A stretch of 64,000 nt of DNA. Source: Trileptium ribeirensis (lineage: Eukaryota; Nematoda; Enoplea; Enoplida; Thoracostomopsidae). Below, piece by piece: positions 12,501 to 24,709 of the stretch. The notes beneath the pieces were generated by a model. That model saw nothing but the letters and a program-made list of their open reading frames with translations, did not search any database and had not been told where the DNA came from. A program made the translations under genes and the position numbers. Where the stretch lies: assembly GCA_030248225.1 (NCBI GenBank), contig JASANE010028422.1:48368-112367 (forward strand), written 5' to 3'. Numbering within the stretch: the first letter of the stretch is position 1; the number at the start of each line of letters is the position of its first letter.

Positions 12501-13487
12501 CGTCTGGCCGGCAACTTTCAAGAAGTCTTCGTCGAAGTTTAGTTCTCTTTCTTCAACGGTGCTGCTCAAGTTATTCGGTCAATTCAGTCAATCCAACTCA
12601 ACCACCAAACCAAGCACACAGACGCATGCGAATAGATAAACAGAAACTACGAAAGACACCATTTGAATCGTCCATCCGAGACAAAACCATAATTCTGTCG
12701 CAACCCGCACCGACCAAACCGTCCTTAGCTTTCAATAGCATGTTGTAGGAGGCAGACGATATATATACTTCTTTTCTTATATAAATTATTGCCTGTATAT
12801 ATTGGTCAGGATTTTAGCCAAGATTTAGTCCTACAAGACACAATTTAAAACGATATTCAAAGGATAAAGTTTAAAATAAGCTGACGTGACATGAAAACGC
12901 AGTAGAAGAAACCTGTTGTTTAGATAGTAGCATGGTTTTGGACGTGCTGAAATTCCATACTTTTAATTAAGCACGCTTTCCAAAATCCAACCATTTTCTA
13001 TCAAATAGAGCTACAATCGATATCCAGAAATTTCTGATCTGATGGGGGAGGGACGAGCTCCCGAGTACTACCATTATTAACCTTATTGGTTGTGTGCAAC
13101 GGTGTCTACTACAGCCGGTGGACGATTTGACACACCGTTAAAAGGCTCTGGCGGGGGGCCACGACCTCCATCACCCGACACCACTATGAGATATCATACA
13201 ATGCACTGTTAAAATTTTAACGCCTGCCCAACCAATTCCAAAGCATTTATAATACAAGCTGCTGCATTTTGGTTCCCAAAGGTTTTAAAACGAAAAGTAC
13301 AGGATTTTCGTTCAAACTCTATGCTTTTCAGAACCTTACTACCTAAACAAGATAGTATTTGCTTTACGGCGGCAACTAAATACACTATTAGTGGCGCGTT
13401 AACTGATTTCGTTGCATTGCATGCGTTTGTCCGCGTATTGTCATTGGCTCGTATTATGTGGAGCTTCAAGTATTTTAGTACTAGTGC
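9561..13487. other. Unassigned intronic sequence
   Basis: No recognisable protein or large repeat. The open frames at 10449-10793, 10721-10912 and 13209-13469 have no known motif and no convincing splice-site bracketing. A somewhat GC-richer patch at 12430-12740 resembles untranslated leader in composition but cannot be assigned. A short poly-G run lies at 11060. Confidence 0.5.
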
Positions 13488-13560
13488 GTCTTCATAGTTC
13501 AGTGGTTAGGGAGAGCGACTCTAGCAAGACAACTAGGATTTGATTCATCGCGCCGACAAC
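13488..13560 (+). repeat. tRNA-derived SINE head or tRNA pseudogene
   Basis: tagttcagtggttagggag matches an RNA polymerase III A box. About 35 bp later ggatttgattc resembles a degenerate B box. The predicted acceptor strands do not pair, so this is not a working tRNA. It is probably the head of a SINE or a tRNA pseudogene. Confidence 0.5.
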
Positions 13561-14045
13561 AGTTTATTCTGCGCTTCTCGGAATTTAAACAAATTCATGA
13601 AGCTATGAGCTAACTTCACTGTATACTGATTTACAATATTTTAAAGGCGCTCTGGCCGTTGGTTCTGGAAATTTATCTTAGACAAGCTTGACGTAATGTA
13701 AAATACTCAAAATTTCTTATGTTGTGGTATGCCTACACTATGTTCAAGCTGAATCTAAAGATCCCATATTCTTCTATGCATATTAAGTTGAACCAGTTCA
13801 TTTTGAACATATACAGCAGACTGCTTCTGAATGACTGAAACAGCTAGGATAAGCACTCACTTGCCAGTTTTCTTAACATAAGATTAAGATGAACAATTCC
13901 GATGAAAAAATCATATTAGCCCCACTTACGTTTTACACGGTGGTTTCATGAGGTAAAAAAATTCGTCTGGTTGTGAAAGGGGACTATCACTGTGCACATA
14001 AATTGTATACCATAACTGCAGTAAAAATGTGAAAATTTCTAAATA

Positions 14046-14150
14046 AAAACTTTTGAACCGGCATTAAGGTTCCGTCATGTTTTTTGCCTTTTTCCGGAAT
14101 CGCAAACGCATACGGATTTTTGCCGGAAATGAAACCGGAATTTCTATAAG
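14046..14150 (+). repeat. CCGGAA-rich dispersed repeat, copy 1
   Basis: gaaccggca, ggttccg, ttttttgcc, ccggaa and tttttgccgga occur in the same order as at 29815-29905, so the two are copies of one dispersed family. The open frame through it (14077-14310) is not recognisable. Confidence 0.5.
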
Positions 14151-15021
14151 TTTGTCCTCCGGAATGCGAGCAAGGGCTTCAACCAGGACATACTTTTATA
14201 AAAAATTTGCTGACGCCTATCTTTTTCCAAACTACACCCGCTTGTATACCAAAAATTTATCTATTCTTCCTGAAGGCGCGTATGCAGATGAAACTTGTTG
14301 CCGGTCGTAAAAATACAATTTTTTTAACAATTTTAACTATATATATCCGTATACGATGCTGAATAAGTTAATTTCCAGAAAGTCTTTAAGCTGGGAATTC
14401 CGCGGAAGTTATCCGTAAACGCTGACGTTAAGCAATATTTATTAAAATCTCATTTGGTAGTAAATACAGTTTAAAATAAACGTGTAGTTATTACATTGCT
14501 TGCTGCTCCTTAACAGTTTAAAGAATAAAAATATTCTTTCCTACCAGCTTCACTCTATTTTAAGTTATATTGTTAACTGCTGAATGCTTCATTAGATCTA
14601 AATCGCATGATCCAGCGAGAAATAAATGCATGCACATACAAAACGGTAAAGCGTACCCACAAAATTGAGTCCATGTCGCATACGACCGAATCCAATGTGA
14701 CCCCAAATCGAACACAGCCCAAACGTTTATATACACATAATAATCATCATGTCGTCTTCGACTGCACACCGATGTGTTCCGAACAGAATTTTGGTGCTAT
14801 ATTTTAGCCCAATTTTATGTTCAACAATGGTTCATGAAAGAAACCAATAGTATTTTAAGACGAAACGGTAAGCATTGGACGTATAAACTTGACAAAACAG
14901 GTAACCGAATAGCTGTCAAGTCAGACAGAAGCGAAATTTGACGAAGCGGAATCAGAATGCATTACCTCGTGTATAAACCAAGACAATAATTTTGTTAGCG
15001 GATTGGTGTTAAAATAGTACA

Positions 15022-16900
15022 CCCACTTTTTACCACCACAGCCTACGTATATATATAACCTAGAATATTTAACCTAGAATATACAACCTAGTATATTTAA
15101 CCTAGATATATACAACCTAGTATATACAACCTAGAATATTTAACCTAGTATATATAACCTAGAATAATACATCCACTTTTTACCACCACAGCCTACGTAT
15201 ATATATAACCTAGAATATTTAACCTAGAATATACAACCTAGTATATTTAACCTAGATATATACAACCTAGAATATTTAACCTAGTATATATAACCTAGAA
15301 TAATACATCCACTTTTTACCACCACAGCCTACGTATATATATAACCTAGAATATACAACCTAGTATATTTAACCTAGATATATACAACCTAGTATATACA
15401 ACCTAGAATATTTAACCTAGTATATATAACCTAGAATAATACACCCACTTTTTACCACCACAGCCTACGTATATATATATAACCTAGAATATTTAACCTA
15501 GAATATACAACCTAGTATATTTAACCTAGATATATACAACCTAGTATATACAACCTAGAATATTTAACCTAGTATATATAACCTAGAATAATACATCCAC
15601 TTTTTACCACCACAGCCTACGTATATATATATAACCTAGAATATTTAACCTAGAATATACAACCTAGTATATTTAACCTAGATATATACAACCTAGTATA
15701 TACAACCTAGAATATTTAACCTAGTATATATAACCTAGAATATTATACCCACTTTTTACCACCACAGCCTACGTATATATATAACCTAGAATATTTAACC
15801 TAGAATATACAACCTAGTATATTTAACCTAGATATATACAACCTAGAATATTTAACCTAATATATATAACCTAGAATAATACACCCACTTTTTACCACCA
15901 CAGCCTACGTATATATAACCTAGAATATTTAACCTAGAATATACAACCTAGTATATTTAACCTAGATATATACAACCTAGTATATACAACCTAGAATATT
16001 TAACCTAGTATATATAACCTAGAATAATACACCCACTTTTTACCACCACAGCCTACGTATATATAACCTAGAATATTTAACCTAGAATATACAACCTAGT
16101 ATATTTAACCTAGATATATACAACCTAGTATATACAACCTAGAATATTTAACCTAGTATATATAACCTAGAATAATACATCCACTTTTTACCACCATAGC
16201 CTACGTATATATAACCTAGAATATTTAACCTAGAATATACAACCTAGTATATTTAACCTAGATATATACAACCTAGTATATACAACCTAGAATATTTAAC
16301 CTAGTATATATAACCTAGAATAATACACCCACTTTTTACCACCACAGCCTACGTATATATATAACCTAGAATATTTAACCTAGAATATACAACCTAGTAT
16401 ATTTAACCTAGATATATACAACCTAGTACATACAACCTAGAATATTTAACCTAGTATATATAACCTAGAATAATACACCCACTTTTTACCACCACAGCCT
16501 ACGTATATATAACCTAGAATATACAACCTAGTATATTTAACCTAGATATATACACCCTAGTATATACAACCTAGAATATTTAACCTAGTATATATAACCT
16601 AGAATAATACACCCACTTTTTACCACCACAGCCTACGTATATATAACCTAGAATATACAACCTAGTATATTTAACCTAGATATATACAACCTAGTATATA
16701 CAACCTAGAATATTTAACCTAGTATATATAACCTAGAATAATACACCCACTTTTTACCACCACAGCCTACGTATATATAACCTAGAATATTTAACCTAGA
16801 ATATACAACCTAGTATATTTAACCTAGTATATATAACCTAGAATAATACACCCACTTTTTACCACCACAGCCTACGTATATATAACCTAGAATATTTTGT
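15022..16900. repeat. Higher-order satellite: 14 units of 106-152 bp built from ~14-bp subunits
   Basis: Each unit starts with the constant ~25-bp block (c/t)ccactttttaccaccacagc. A run of acctag-centred subunits follows (acctagaatattta, acctagtatataca and acctagatatatac types). Block starts are at 15022, 15172, 15308, 15444, 15596, 15748, 15884, 16032, 16180, 16328, 16478, 16612, 16745 and 16851. Spacings cluster at 148-152, 133-136 and 106, as expected from loss of one or more subunits. The array begins about 270 bp past the donor of exon 6 in transcript direction. Confidence 0.97.
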
Positions 16901-17166
16901 AGCAATTTGAGTACCGACAAAAAATGCCATGGCCTATTTGCGTCTGTGTCTTTATATTGATTATACGATTCAGCGAAATTCAGCAAGTTTTACCGCTTTC
17001 AAACCAGTGGTTTTATAGGAATTATAGGCATTCAACAAAATGCACAGACTTGTTGTGGCTCAGGGTTTAGCAGCATCAGACTGCGACCTGTTTATTTTCG
17101 ACATCCCATATTGTAAAGATTTATACTCACATCTATTTTCTATTTAGCAAAACATAATCGACGTAC

Positions 17167-17899
17167 CTAGCACACTGAATAACGCGGTGGTAGCGTCATT
17201 ACGAAGCAACATCCGTTGAACTCGACCTAGAATAGTGCTCGTAGGGCGGTATCCGGTTGTTGAAAGACCAGACGCCAGCTCTTCCTCCGTTTGGCTGCTC
17301 CGTGACGATGATCTAAAAGCTGTACCAGTCACCGGACCGGCTGCAGCCGATGATGACCTGGCCGACAGCGGTGACGCATTACCGGTCCCGCCACCACCGC
17401 CTCCTTGACTAGGCGTTCGGGCACGGAAATGAGTACTCGAACACCGGCTTGACGACGCCAACGACGAATTATCGTCCGGTACGTCTAATGACGATGCTAC
17501 GCAGCCATATACACTGAGCTGTTGAGTTGCTGTGGTTTTGCGTCGTGGCACAGTTGATCGCACACATCCGGCGCGAATCGACGACGATACACTGCTAGTC
17601 GATGGTGATAGCGGAGAGGCCGGCTCACCGATACTGCCACTGATGGCCAAGCTTGACCGACCTGATTCACAATGTACTTCGCATGGATAGCTGCGAGCAC
17701 GTATAGACCAGCGATCCGCGTCGGGTCCAGACGAGGAATTACAGCAACTCCCACGAGTGTAGTATGACATGGGATTTAGCAGCAGATCCGGATGAATATT
17801 CGCCGAACTGGATGTTGTTGCTGGTGAGAACGATGACGATGTTTGCTGAGGCACTGCGAGGTGTTCGAGGTCGTTGAGACTTGCTGTTTCGGTCAGCGT
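17167..17899 (-). CDS. RGS12: RGS12/loco-like gene, exon 6 (linker before the RGS box)
   Basis: The exon starts after acceptor ttctattttag (exon base 17899, phase 0, matching the phase-0 end of exon 5). It ends at donor GTGCTAG|GTACGT (last base 17167, phase 1). It is 733 bp, about 244 residues, rich in Ser, Thr, Gly and Ala, with a poly-Gly run. Near its start TETASLNDLEHL resembles the TRSLDDLE stretch that precedes the RGS domain of RGS12, which fixes its place in the gene. The family next encodes the RGS box (GTPase-activating for Gi-class alpha subunits). No RGS-box exon was found further left, so it probably lies outside the window. Reading through the donor gives only a few residues and a stop (GTSIMFC). 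Assignment to the gene rests on phase, strand and the short motif. Confidence 0.85.
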
Positions 17900-18261
17900 C
17901 TAAAATAGAAAGTAGAGAAAGTTAGCTGTTACCTGTTATCTAAAGTGCTAACAAAAACATGGCATAGAATACGGTTTTTGAGTGCTATTGCCTGGAACCC
18001 AATAAATTTCCTGCGTAGAGTATAGACTACCGCAGAGGTTTTTCGAAATAGCCAGGGAATGTTAGGAAGTTGGGGTGATACTTACGACCCTCTCCCTAAA
18101 AAACCTTGACGGCGCCCAATATCCCCACAGAACCTTGGGATAGCCAATACCCCCAAAAGAAGGTTGGATAACCCCAAGCAGCCCCGTGGGAGCGGTGGTA
18201 ATAAAGACCATGTCATTATGAAGTCGTTGAGTATAGGAGTATGACTAACTGTCATATGACA

Positions 18262-18729
18262 AGTCGGTATTGGAACTACATTTGTGAGCGGAGCTTGGGC
18301 TGTGGCATTACGAATGTACTCAATTTTATGTTCTTGTAACTACATTGCATAGGGCATAGGGCTTTATCATTGGTAAAAATATTATATTTGAATTCTTCGA
18401 CATAAAAACCCTATAATGGTTTGATCGAAACGACTCTATTTCAATAAATAACACAAATATTGCAAAATTCTCTATTTTAGCTGCATAAAATTAACTAATT
18501 AGCTAATTACTAATTAACCACTCAAAATTTTTTAATCCCAAATATCAGGTGCACACTCCGACATGATAGGCTTTCAAACAAAAAAAGTTTTTTAAATTTA
18601 AAATCCGTTCAGTGGTTCTTGAGATCCGTTCGACCGAACGAACGAACGAACGAACGGACGGACATCGACCTTTTTACTCCCAGACAGAAAATAAAAACGC
18701 TTCGCTCGGCTTCGCCGAGCTCCGCTCAA
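18262..18729 (+). mobile_element. HINE/Helentron-like non-autonomous element, copy A
   Basis: The element runs from AGTCGGTA to a GC-rich tail. TGAGCGGAGCT near the left end is repeated in exact inverse at the right end (AGCTCCGCTCA). Just inside the right end is a perfect hairpin GCTCGGC-TTC-GCCGAGC, preceded by a GAAC/GGAC tetranucleotide tract (gaccgaacgaacgaacgaac). Subterminal inverted repeats, a tetranucleotide tract and a 3-prime hairpin are the described layout of Helentron-associated elements such as DINE-1. The match is structural, not by sequence search. No coding capacity. Confidence 0.65.
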
Positions 18730-18855
18730 TTAGAACGTTGTCGTCATTATTATCTAACTGGCGGGCACTGTTTATCCAACGCTATCCTAAACAGTGTCTC
18801 TTGCCACTGATCAGAAAATTAGTTTCTATCCATTAATTTCTCTTATAATCATACT

Positions 18856-19302
18856 AGTCGGTAGTGGAACTACATTTGTGAGCGGAGCTTGGGCTGTGGC
18901 ATTACGAATGTACTCAATTTTATGTTCTTGTAACTACATTGCATAGGGCATAGGGCTTTATCATTGGTAAAAATATTATATTTGAATTCTTCGAAAAAAA
19001 AACCCTATATTGGTTTTATCTAAACGACTCTATTTCAATAAATAACACAAATATTCCAAAATTCTCTATTTTAGCTGCATAAAATTAACTAATCTAGTTA
19101 CTAATTAACCACTCAAAATTTTTTAATCCAAATATCGGGTGCACCCTCATTATAGACTTTCAAACAGAAAAGTTTTTTTTGAAATCCGTTCAGTGGTTCT
19201 TGAGATCCGTCGGACCGAACGAACGAACGGACGGACATAGACCTTTTTACTCCCAGACAGAAAACAAAAACGCTTCGCTCGGCTTCGCCGAGCTCTGCTC
19301 AA
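18856..19302 (+). mobile_element. HINE/Helentron-like element, copy B
   Basis: Near-identical to copy A over its whole length, with a shorter tetranucleotide tract and a small deletion. It starts at (act)AGTCGGTAGTGG and ends at CTCTGCTCAA with the same hairpin. Copies A and B lie in direct orientation about 130 bp apart, and a dead hAT fragment follows immediately. Confidence 0.65.
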
Positions 19303-19316
19303 TAATGACATCATTG

Positions 19317-19785
19317 TCAGCTTCTATGCTCTGGAAATATTTCTCTGTGGCAAATCCGACGGACCTCATGCCAAATGTGGAACCTGCAGCAAAATGATTT
19401 CACGTGGAGGAAAGACACCAAAGGATTTTGGGACCTCTGGGTTGAAAAACCACTTGCGACAACATCCCTTAGTCTTTTCGGAGTTTGAAGTGCTTTCCAA
19501 GAAGGCAACCACAGAGCGTGCCAAGGCAGCAGAACCGAAGAAACATCAAGCAAAGTCGTCACAAGCAACATTGGTTTTTAAGTGTTCGAACGGACGCAGC
19601 TGTTAGACATCAATAGCACGATAGCCAAAGCACTGCACAAACGCATTGCCGAAATGATTGCGGTTGATTGTCGTACTGCTGCGCTGCTGTTCCTTGTACT
19701 GCATGTAAGTAGAATAAACACAGTGGAGCAGAAGATCGACACCCAGACAGTTGCAACTATTCGGCTTTCAGCGTTTATGAAATAA
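19317..19785 (+). pseudogene. Decayed ZBED-type hAT transposase fragment (BED zinc finger)
   Basis: Three frames continue one another. SMLWKYFSVANPTDL is the start of a BED finger. After a frameshift KCGTCSKMISRGGKTPKDF supplies the Cys pair, and GTSGLKNHLRQHP supplies the His pair. After a second frameshift near 19585 comes FERTQLLDINSTIAKALHKR and IAEMIAVDC, typical of the segment after the BED finger in ZBED/hAT transposases. The BED domain binds DNA at transposon ends. No catalytic domain remains and the frames are broken, so this is a dead fragment. Confidence 0.75.
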
Positions 19786-20254
19786 ATAACTTTCATTGGT
19801 TGCGCCAAACTCAAGTCCTGGTTGCTTTCAGAACCATTTTTTGCCAAATTCTAATTTAATTTGCTTTTTTAAAAGTGCAATATAGCTGGGTGCCGGTTTT
19901 CTGTTATATAATTTTAATGTATTAATCTTCACATAATTGTTTCCATCATTATACGTATATACCTGCAGCAGGTCACTGTCAATGATCAGGAACGCCAGAA
20001 CAAGCCCGAAACAGCAAAGATAGCCCATGTGGTGCAGATCGTCGTGCAGCAGTACTGTGAAACGGTCATAATACCAAAACGTGATTACTATTAGCAGTTT
20101 CAAGGTTCAACCAGGTATTTCATGGCCGCATCGAAATCGATTCCCGACAGCCAAAGGATTAATGTACATTTTATGTGGCTGATTGGACTATTTTTATACA
20201 GTTGGGCATTGCTCCGCGTTGACATGTGATAAAGAAAAAATATCCCGTATCCGG

Positions 20255-20325
20255 CCGTATACCGGATAGCCAATTATCCGGCCGGATACCGGATACCATA
20301 TGCCGGATACCGGTACATCCCTCCT
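20255..20325. repeat. ATCCGG/TACCGG-rich short repeat
   Basis: ccgtatccggccgtataccgg and further ggatacc/ggtatcc motifs repeat over 70 bp and form short palindromes, ending ggtacatccct. It looks like a transposon end, but no partner end was found. Confidence 0.45.
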
Positions 20326-20964
20326 ATACATATGGACAACGTACTCCCTGGCACTATTTCAAACAATCAATAATATTCAAGTATTCGCCGGGCATTGAAA
20401 CGTAACCGTGGCGGTTGTCGAGTGCTTCAAATTTATCAGAGAATGGCAGCTGAGTATTATTCGGACATTATAGTACCAGTTCGCATAGAGTAACTACATC
20501 CACAATCGGAGTAGTAAATTTTAAACGAAGCCGAAAACCTGGATTTTTCAATCAATATATATATACTACAAGAGATGGAGGATGAAACGGAGTTTATGTG
20601 ATTTTGAAACTGACTCAAAGTTAGTATTACGTGGCTCTTAATGCATTTTCGTGCTCTTGTATTCTTTGCTCTTTGCTCTTCAAGGAATTGCAGAATGTAA
20701 AAAAAATTTTTTTCGACAATTACTTGATTTATCGACTCACATGGAGTGTCTCAATTCTTCATGGTTCGATAATACTGCGAAAATGCCGTTCACTACGCAA
20801 ACACTGAATATACACGCCACTCACTGAGTAGCTAAATTTGACTACGGTTGCATTAGTCGCGTGTTATTAGATACGGCGATTGTTATAAAGTTTTGTTGGA
20901 ATCCGGAAATATTAGATTCTTTGGTTTTTAAGTGATCAAAATACCAGCACATATACATTATAGG

Positions 20965-21745
20965 GGTCTTTTCTTTTAGCCTCCCAGCCCGAATTTGGTC
21001 AATTTTGAAGTTACAGAGCTCATTTTGGTATCAATCGATTCAGCTCGATGAGGCGGTTCAAAAATGCTCATTTTATCCATGTCCCTGCAAAAATTTTTTT
21101 CGATTTTTTGAGGTCATAACGGTCCCCCTTGGGAACCCAAAAATTTTTTCTTCGGAATATGGTCATGTTTGGTACCGTACGACTCGGGTTGATGAGAGAA
21201 ATGTAATGGTGTGTAGTATATATATTGAAATCTACACCACCGTTACAAAGTTATGAGGGCCCAAGTAACCCTGAGGGTGGTACGTTACGTTAGAAAAAGG
21301 AACAGCTTAAAGCGGAGGGTTCGGGGGCGACAGCTCGTCAACTTAGGCTTAGTGTAAGTTTCATATATGGACCTTAGCTTTGGCTAAGACTAAGGCTTAG
21401 GCTTTGTATATATATAGAGAACGGCATAGCCTACATATTATTTTCGCCCCTCAGGGTTACTTGAGCTTCTAACGGTGGTGTAGCTTTCAATATACTACAC
21501 ACCAGTAGATTTCTCTCATCAACTTAAGTCGAATGGTCCCAAACATGACCATATTCCGAAGAAAAAAATTTTTGGGTGCCCAAGCGACCATTTGGACCTC
21601 AAAAAATCGAAAAAAAATTTTCAGGGATATGGGTAAAATGAGCATTTTCTGAACCGCCTCATTGAGATGAATCGATTGACGCCATCAGCCACGTATCTTC
21701 AAAATTACCCAAATTCGGGCTGGGGATAATGGAAAAGAACCGGAA
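20965..21745. mobile_element. Foldback element FB-a, arms ~370 bp
   Basis: The left arm (ggggtctttt, cccagcccgaatttggtcaa, ttttgaag, then caatcgattcagctcgatga) is repeated in inverse to about 21740 (attcgggctggggataat, aaaagaac). The arms meet in a hinge at about 21300-21430 full of ttaggctta/ctaaggctt hexamer-like repeats. Both arms carry the aagtaaccctgaggg / ccctcagggttacttg pair. No coding capacity. At least six other full or partial copies occur in this window. Confidence 0.85.
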
Positions 21746-21874
21746 ATTCTGCCTCGCTAGCCTTGCTGATCTTCCCCGGGCCTTATTAAGCACCTACAAA
21801 AGCACTACAAACGCGGCAGTCAGCGGCATATAAGTACAGTTGCTTTCTTAAAAGTATTCTTTAAACTGATCATG

Positions 21875-22747
21875 AGCAGGGACTGGAAAAAATTCGTTCG
21901 CATATCCTCAAGCAACAATTTCTTGACCAATCAATTTTAACTGCGACAGTCACCAATCAATTATTACAATTACATGTAATTATTTAAAGCCAATTATTAA
22001 GTGCAATTATTATGCCCAACTTTAAAACATAAAAATCAACTGTAAAGCATATAATAATGGCTTTTTGCGCATTGCTGGTCGATCTTGCATTCAGGTAATA
22101 CTAAAACAAAAATGGACATGTACAATATATGAGCGCTAAAATATCAACATTTCTTTGCGTAAAGGCGTGTTTCCATAATCTTCTAAACTATTTCTAGGTC
22201 TTGCACTTTATTGATATGATGTCTTATGCCACACGCTAAATACATAAAAAGGCATATCGTAAACTATACGACTATGTGCGGTGGATACCTTGGTATTTAG
22301 AAGATTACGGCTCATAGCCGTAGGTGGTAATGAAGGCGCGGATAGGGCTAGGAACCTGGAGGATGGTCATGGCACAAGCTAGACAGTGGCATCGCGTATA
22401 ATTTGAGTATATATGTTTTTATTTCTTGTCCAAATGTAATTCCCAACTTTCATTCACAAGATACTGATATATAAAAGATCATATTACATGTGAGTACACA
22501 AAGAACAGAAATGCAATTATTCTTACAGTACCTGTAACATTCAATCAGAACATGCTATGCTATATAGCTTTGCCCTATATCTATTTATCAGTACTCAGTT
22601 TTCCGTTAAGGTACGTAGTACAATTAATTACAATTAGCTGCAATTAATTGGAATCCAATCCGTCAATTATATAAATGAGAACCAATCAATTATTTAATCG
22701 GTCCGATTAATTGCATTTAATTTTTAATCAATTTTTACACCCTCTGA
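21875..22747. mobile_element. Possible hAT-type MITE with AATTAATT-rich arms
   Basis: The left end cagggactggaaaaaatt and the inverse of the right end (cagagggtgtaaaaattg) are similar. Just inside both ends are runs of caattaatt/aattattac-type words in opposite orientation. hAT elements commonly begin CAG(G/A)G. I see no target duplication and no coding frame, so the boundaries are tentative. Confidence 0.4.
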
Positions 22748-23454
22748 CCACGACTGCAAACAAATATTTACTGGGATAAAAAGGCAACATGAATTTACAA
22801 AAACATTAACGAACTATTGCCGTTAAGGAATTCCTGCTTGCTTCATATATTGCCGCCATTCTACACTCCGCGTAGAGCCCGCGAGCAAGGCGAGGCCCTG
22901 TTGGTCAATCCGCCGCACTTCCCACTCTCGAGGCCCGAGCCCAACCTCGTAAAAAATTATTCAGTTCAATCAGTGATGTTTATAAGTTAGTTTAGTGACA
23001 AACATTGATTTGAAAAATGAAAAACTGAAAAATGCTGCTCCAACTATCTCCACATGGATAGAACGCTAAAATTATAGCCACTGTGTATTCTTTATGTTTT
23101 AGAAAGCTGTGATTTGCAAATCTCTAAACTTTTTACCTTTTTGGTCAGTGAGAAAAACAAAAATCTTATTTCAGTTAAAAATGCTGAGAATGACCAAGTC
23201 GCTTTATCCTGAATGGTGCAATAAAGCTTTCCGGTAAGTTTACGAGGCTCGACATTGCGTGTACACAGGTTCCGTAGTCCGTCTCCCCTACTGGTATTTA
23301 CCCAAAATTTTCCAAAAAAATAACTAGCTGAATACAATTAGTGGTAAAAACGGTTCATGGATTAAGGATATATTTCCATTTATATATGTGAAATCATAAG
23401 GCTAAGTTCTTAATCCTTGACCAAATTGAAGAATGAAGCAACGTGGCAACTAAA

Positions 23455-23545
23455 CTACAGAAATCATACCTGGAGCACCCAGTTCGAAACTGGGGAAACC
23501 GAAAATACCTGAGAGCGATTCCCCCAGTTGAACTGGGACACCACA
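23455..23545. repeat. Short palindromic dispersed repeat (ccagttcgaaactggg)
   Basis: The block cccagttcgaaactggg, then aaaatacctgagagcgattc and cagttgaactggg, matches in order a diverged copy at about 42205-42305 (ccagttcgaaactgtgg, aatacctggggcgactc, gttgagctgga). It is a short dispersed repeat of unknown origin. The nearby 23730-23780 carries more aatacctgggg-type sequence. Confidence 0.45.
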
Positions 23546-23749
23546 AAATCCGACGGCCTAAAAATATGCAATTTATCAACTGATCGCAATAGTTAATAAG
23601 TACAAAAAGAAAATTTTAGCGATTTTTAGCCCCGCAGAGAAAAACTCAGTGATTCTTTAGCCAAATTCGGTAAAATTTGCATATTTTTAGTCCATCAGCG
23701 AAAAATTTGGTAATGAGCTGAGGCTGAAATTTACCTAACTGGAGGAACC

Positions 23750-24700
23750 TTGAGGAGGTTGAAATACCTGGGGACCCCTACCCCCCTCCCATTTGGAGAA
23801 GCCAGTACTATAAAGCAGCTGTATGCGCGGTTAAGCATTGCAGTCAAAAGCCATGATATTCACTACGTACTATTTGAAATCAAGATACAAAGTGCAGCAC
23901 GAACTCATATTGTCACCAGCAGCGACCTGGAAACAGGGATAGTGCAGGGGGCACGTAGTTTGTTCTGCGGCCCCAAGAAAATAACGCGGGATGTGTCAAT
24001 TTTGCACAGATTTTCCACAAATTTTGACAATTTGTTCAAAAATTTGTGAGGGTGGGAGAATGAATATTGCTTGAGAAGTGGTAGACCGTTAGGAGGTAAC
24101 CCGCTTGCATCAAGTGGGCATCTATGCCCGAGATGTGTTTAATCTTATCTTGCCTCCATCCAAGACGTGTTTTATCTTAGCATGCGTCCCCAGATGTTTA
24201 TCTTTTAACAGGAGTTAGTTTTGCAACGACATAAGACTGCTACATAATAAATTTCAATTATGGGGACGATATCGCGCTTTTATAGCGTACGAAACTAAAA
24301 TGCAGGCTATTTTTACTGTGTTTATATAAGCACTGCAGTGGGGTTGGTCAAAAGATCTGAACGAAAAGACGGTAGCCTTGCCGTGTTGATTTTCAGGTGT
24401 TCCCCTCATCTCTACGGACGGCACCACATTGCAGAATGTTGACAGTTTTTGCTTATTGATCCGTTTTAATCCGAAATCGATTGCCTGACAGATATGTTTT
24501 GAACAGGTTAGCGGTTGCATCATCCGTACTTGTTCAATTCAGTAAACAAGCCATGTACCGAAACAAGCAGGTCAGCATAAACACGAAACTCATAGCCTTC
24601 CACGCCGGTGTTACTTTAGGTATGTGGAAGGAACAGAAATATGCGAATCCCAGGCGCTCGCTATATCGCACCTTTGAAGTTTTTGACCGCAGTTGTCTGC
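23750..24700. other. Unassigned intronic sequence
   Basis: The open frames at 23750-24049 (plus) and 24254-24523 (minus) have no recognisable motif and no supporting splice sites. A partial duplication of cccgagatgtgtttaatctt / ccaagacgtgttttatctta occurs near 24125-24200. Confidence 0.4.
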
Positions 24701-24709
24701 GTAAGATTC

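Noticed and set aside
12430..12740. Possible alternative promoter or 5-prime leader
   Set aside because: Composition looks leader-like and a CAGT initiator-like word is present, but there is no open frame with a start and donor in the right place.
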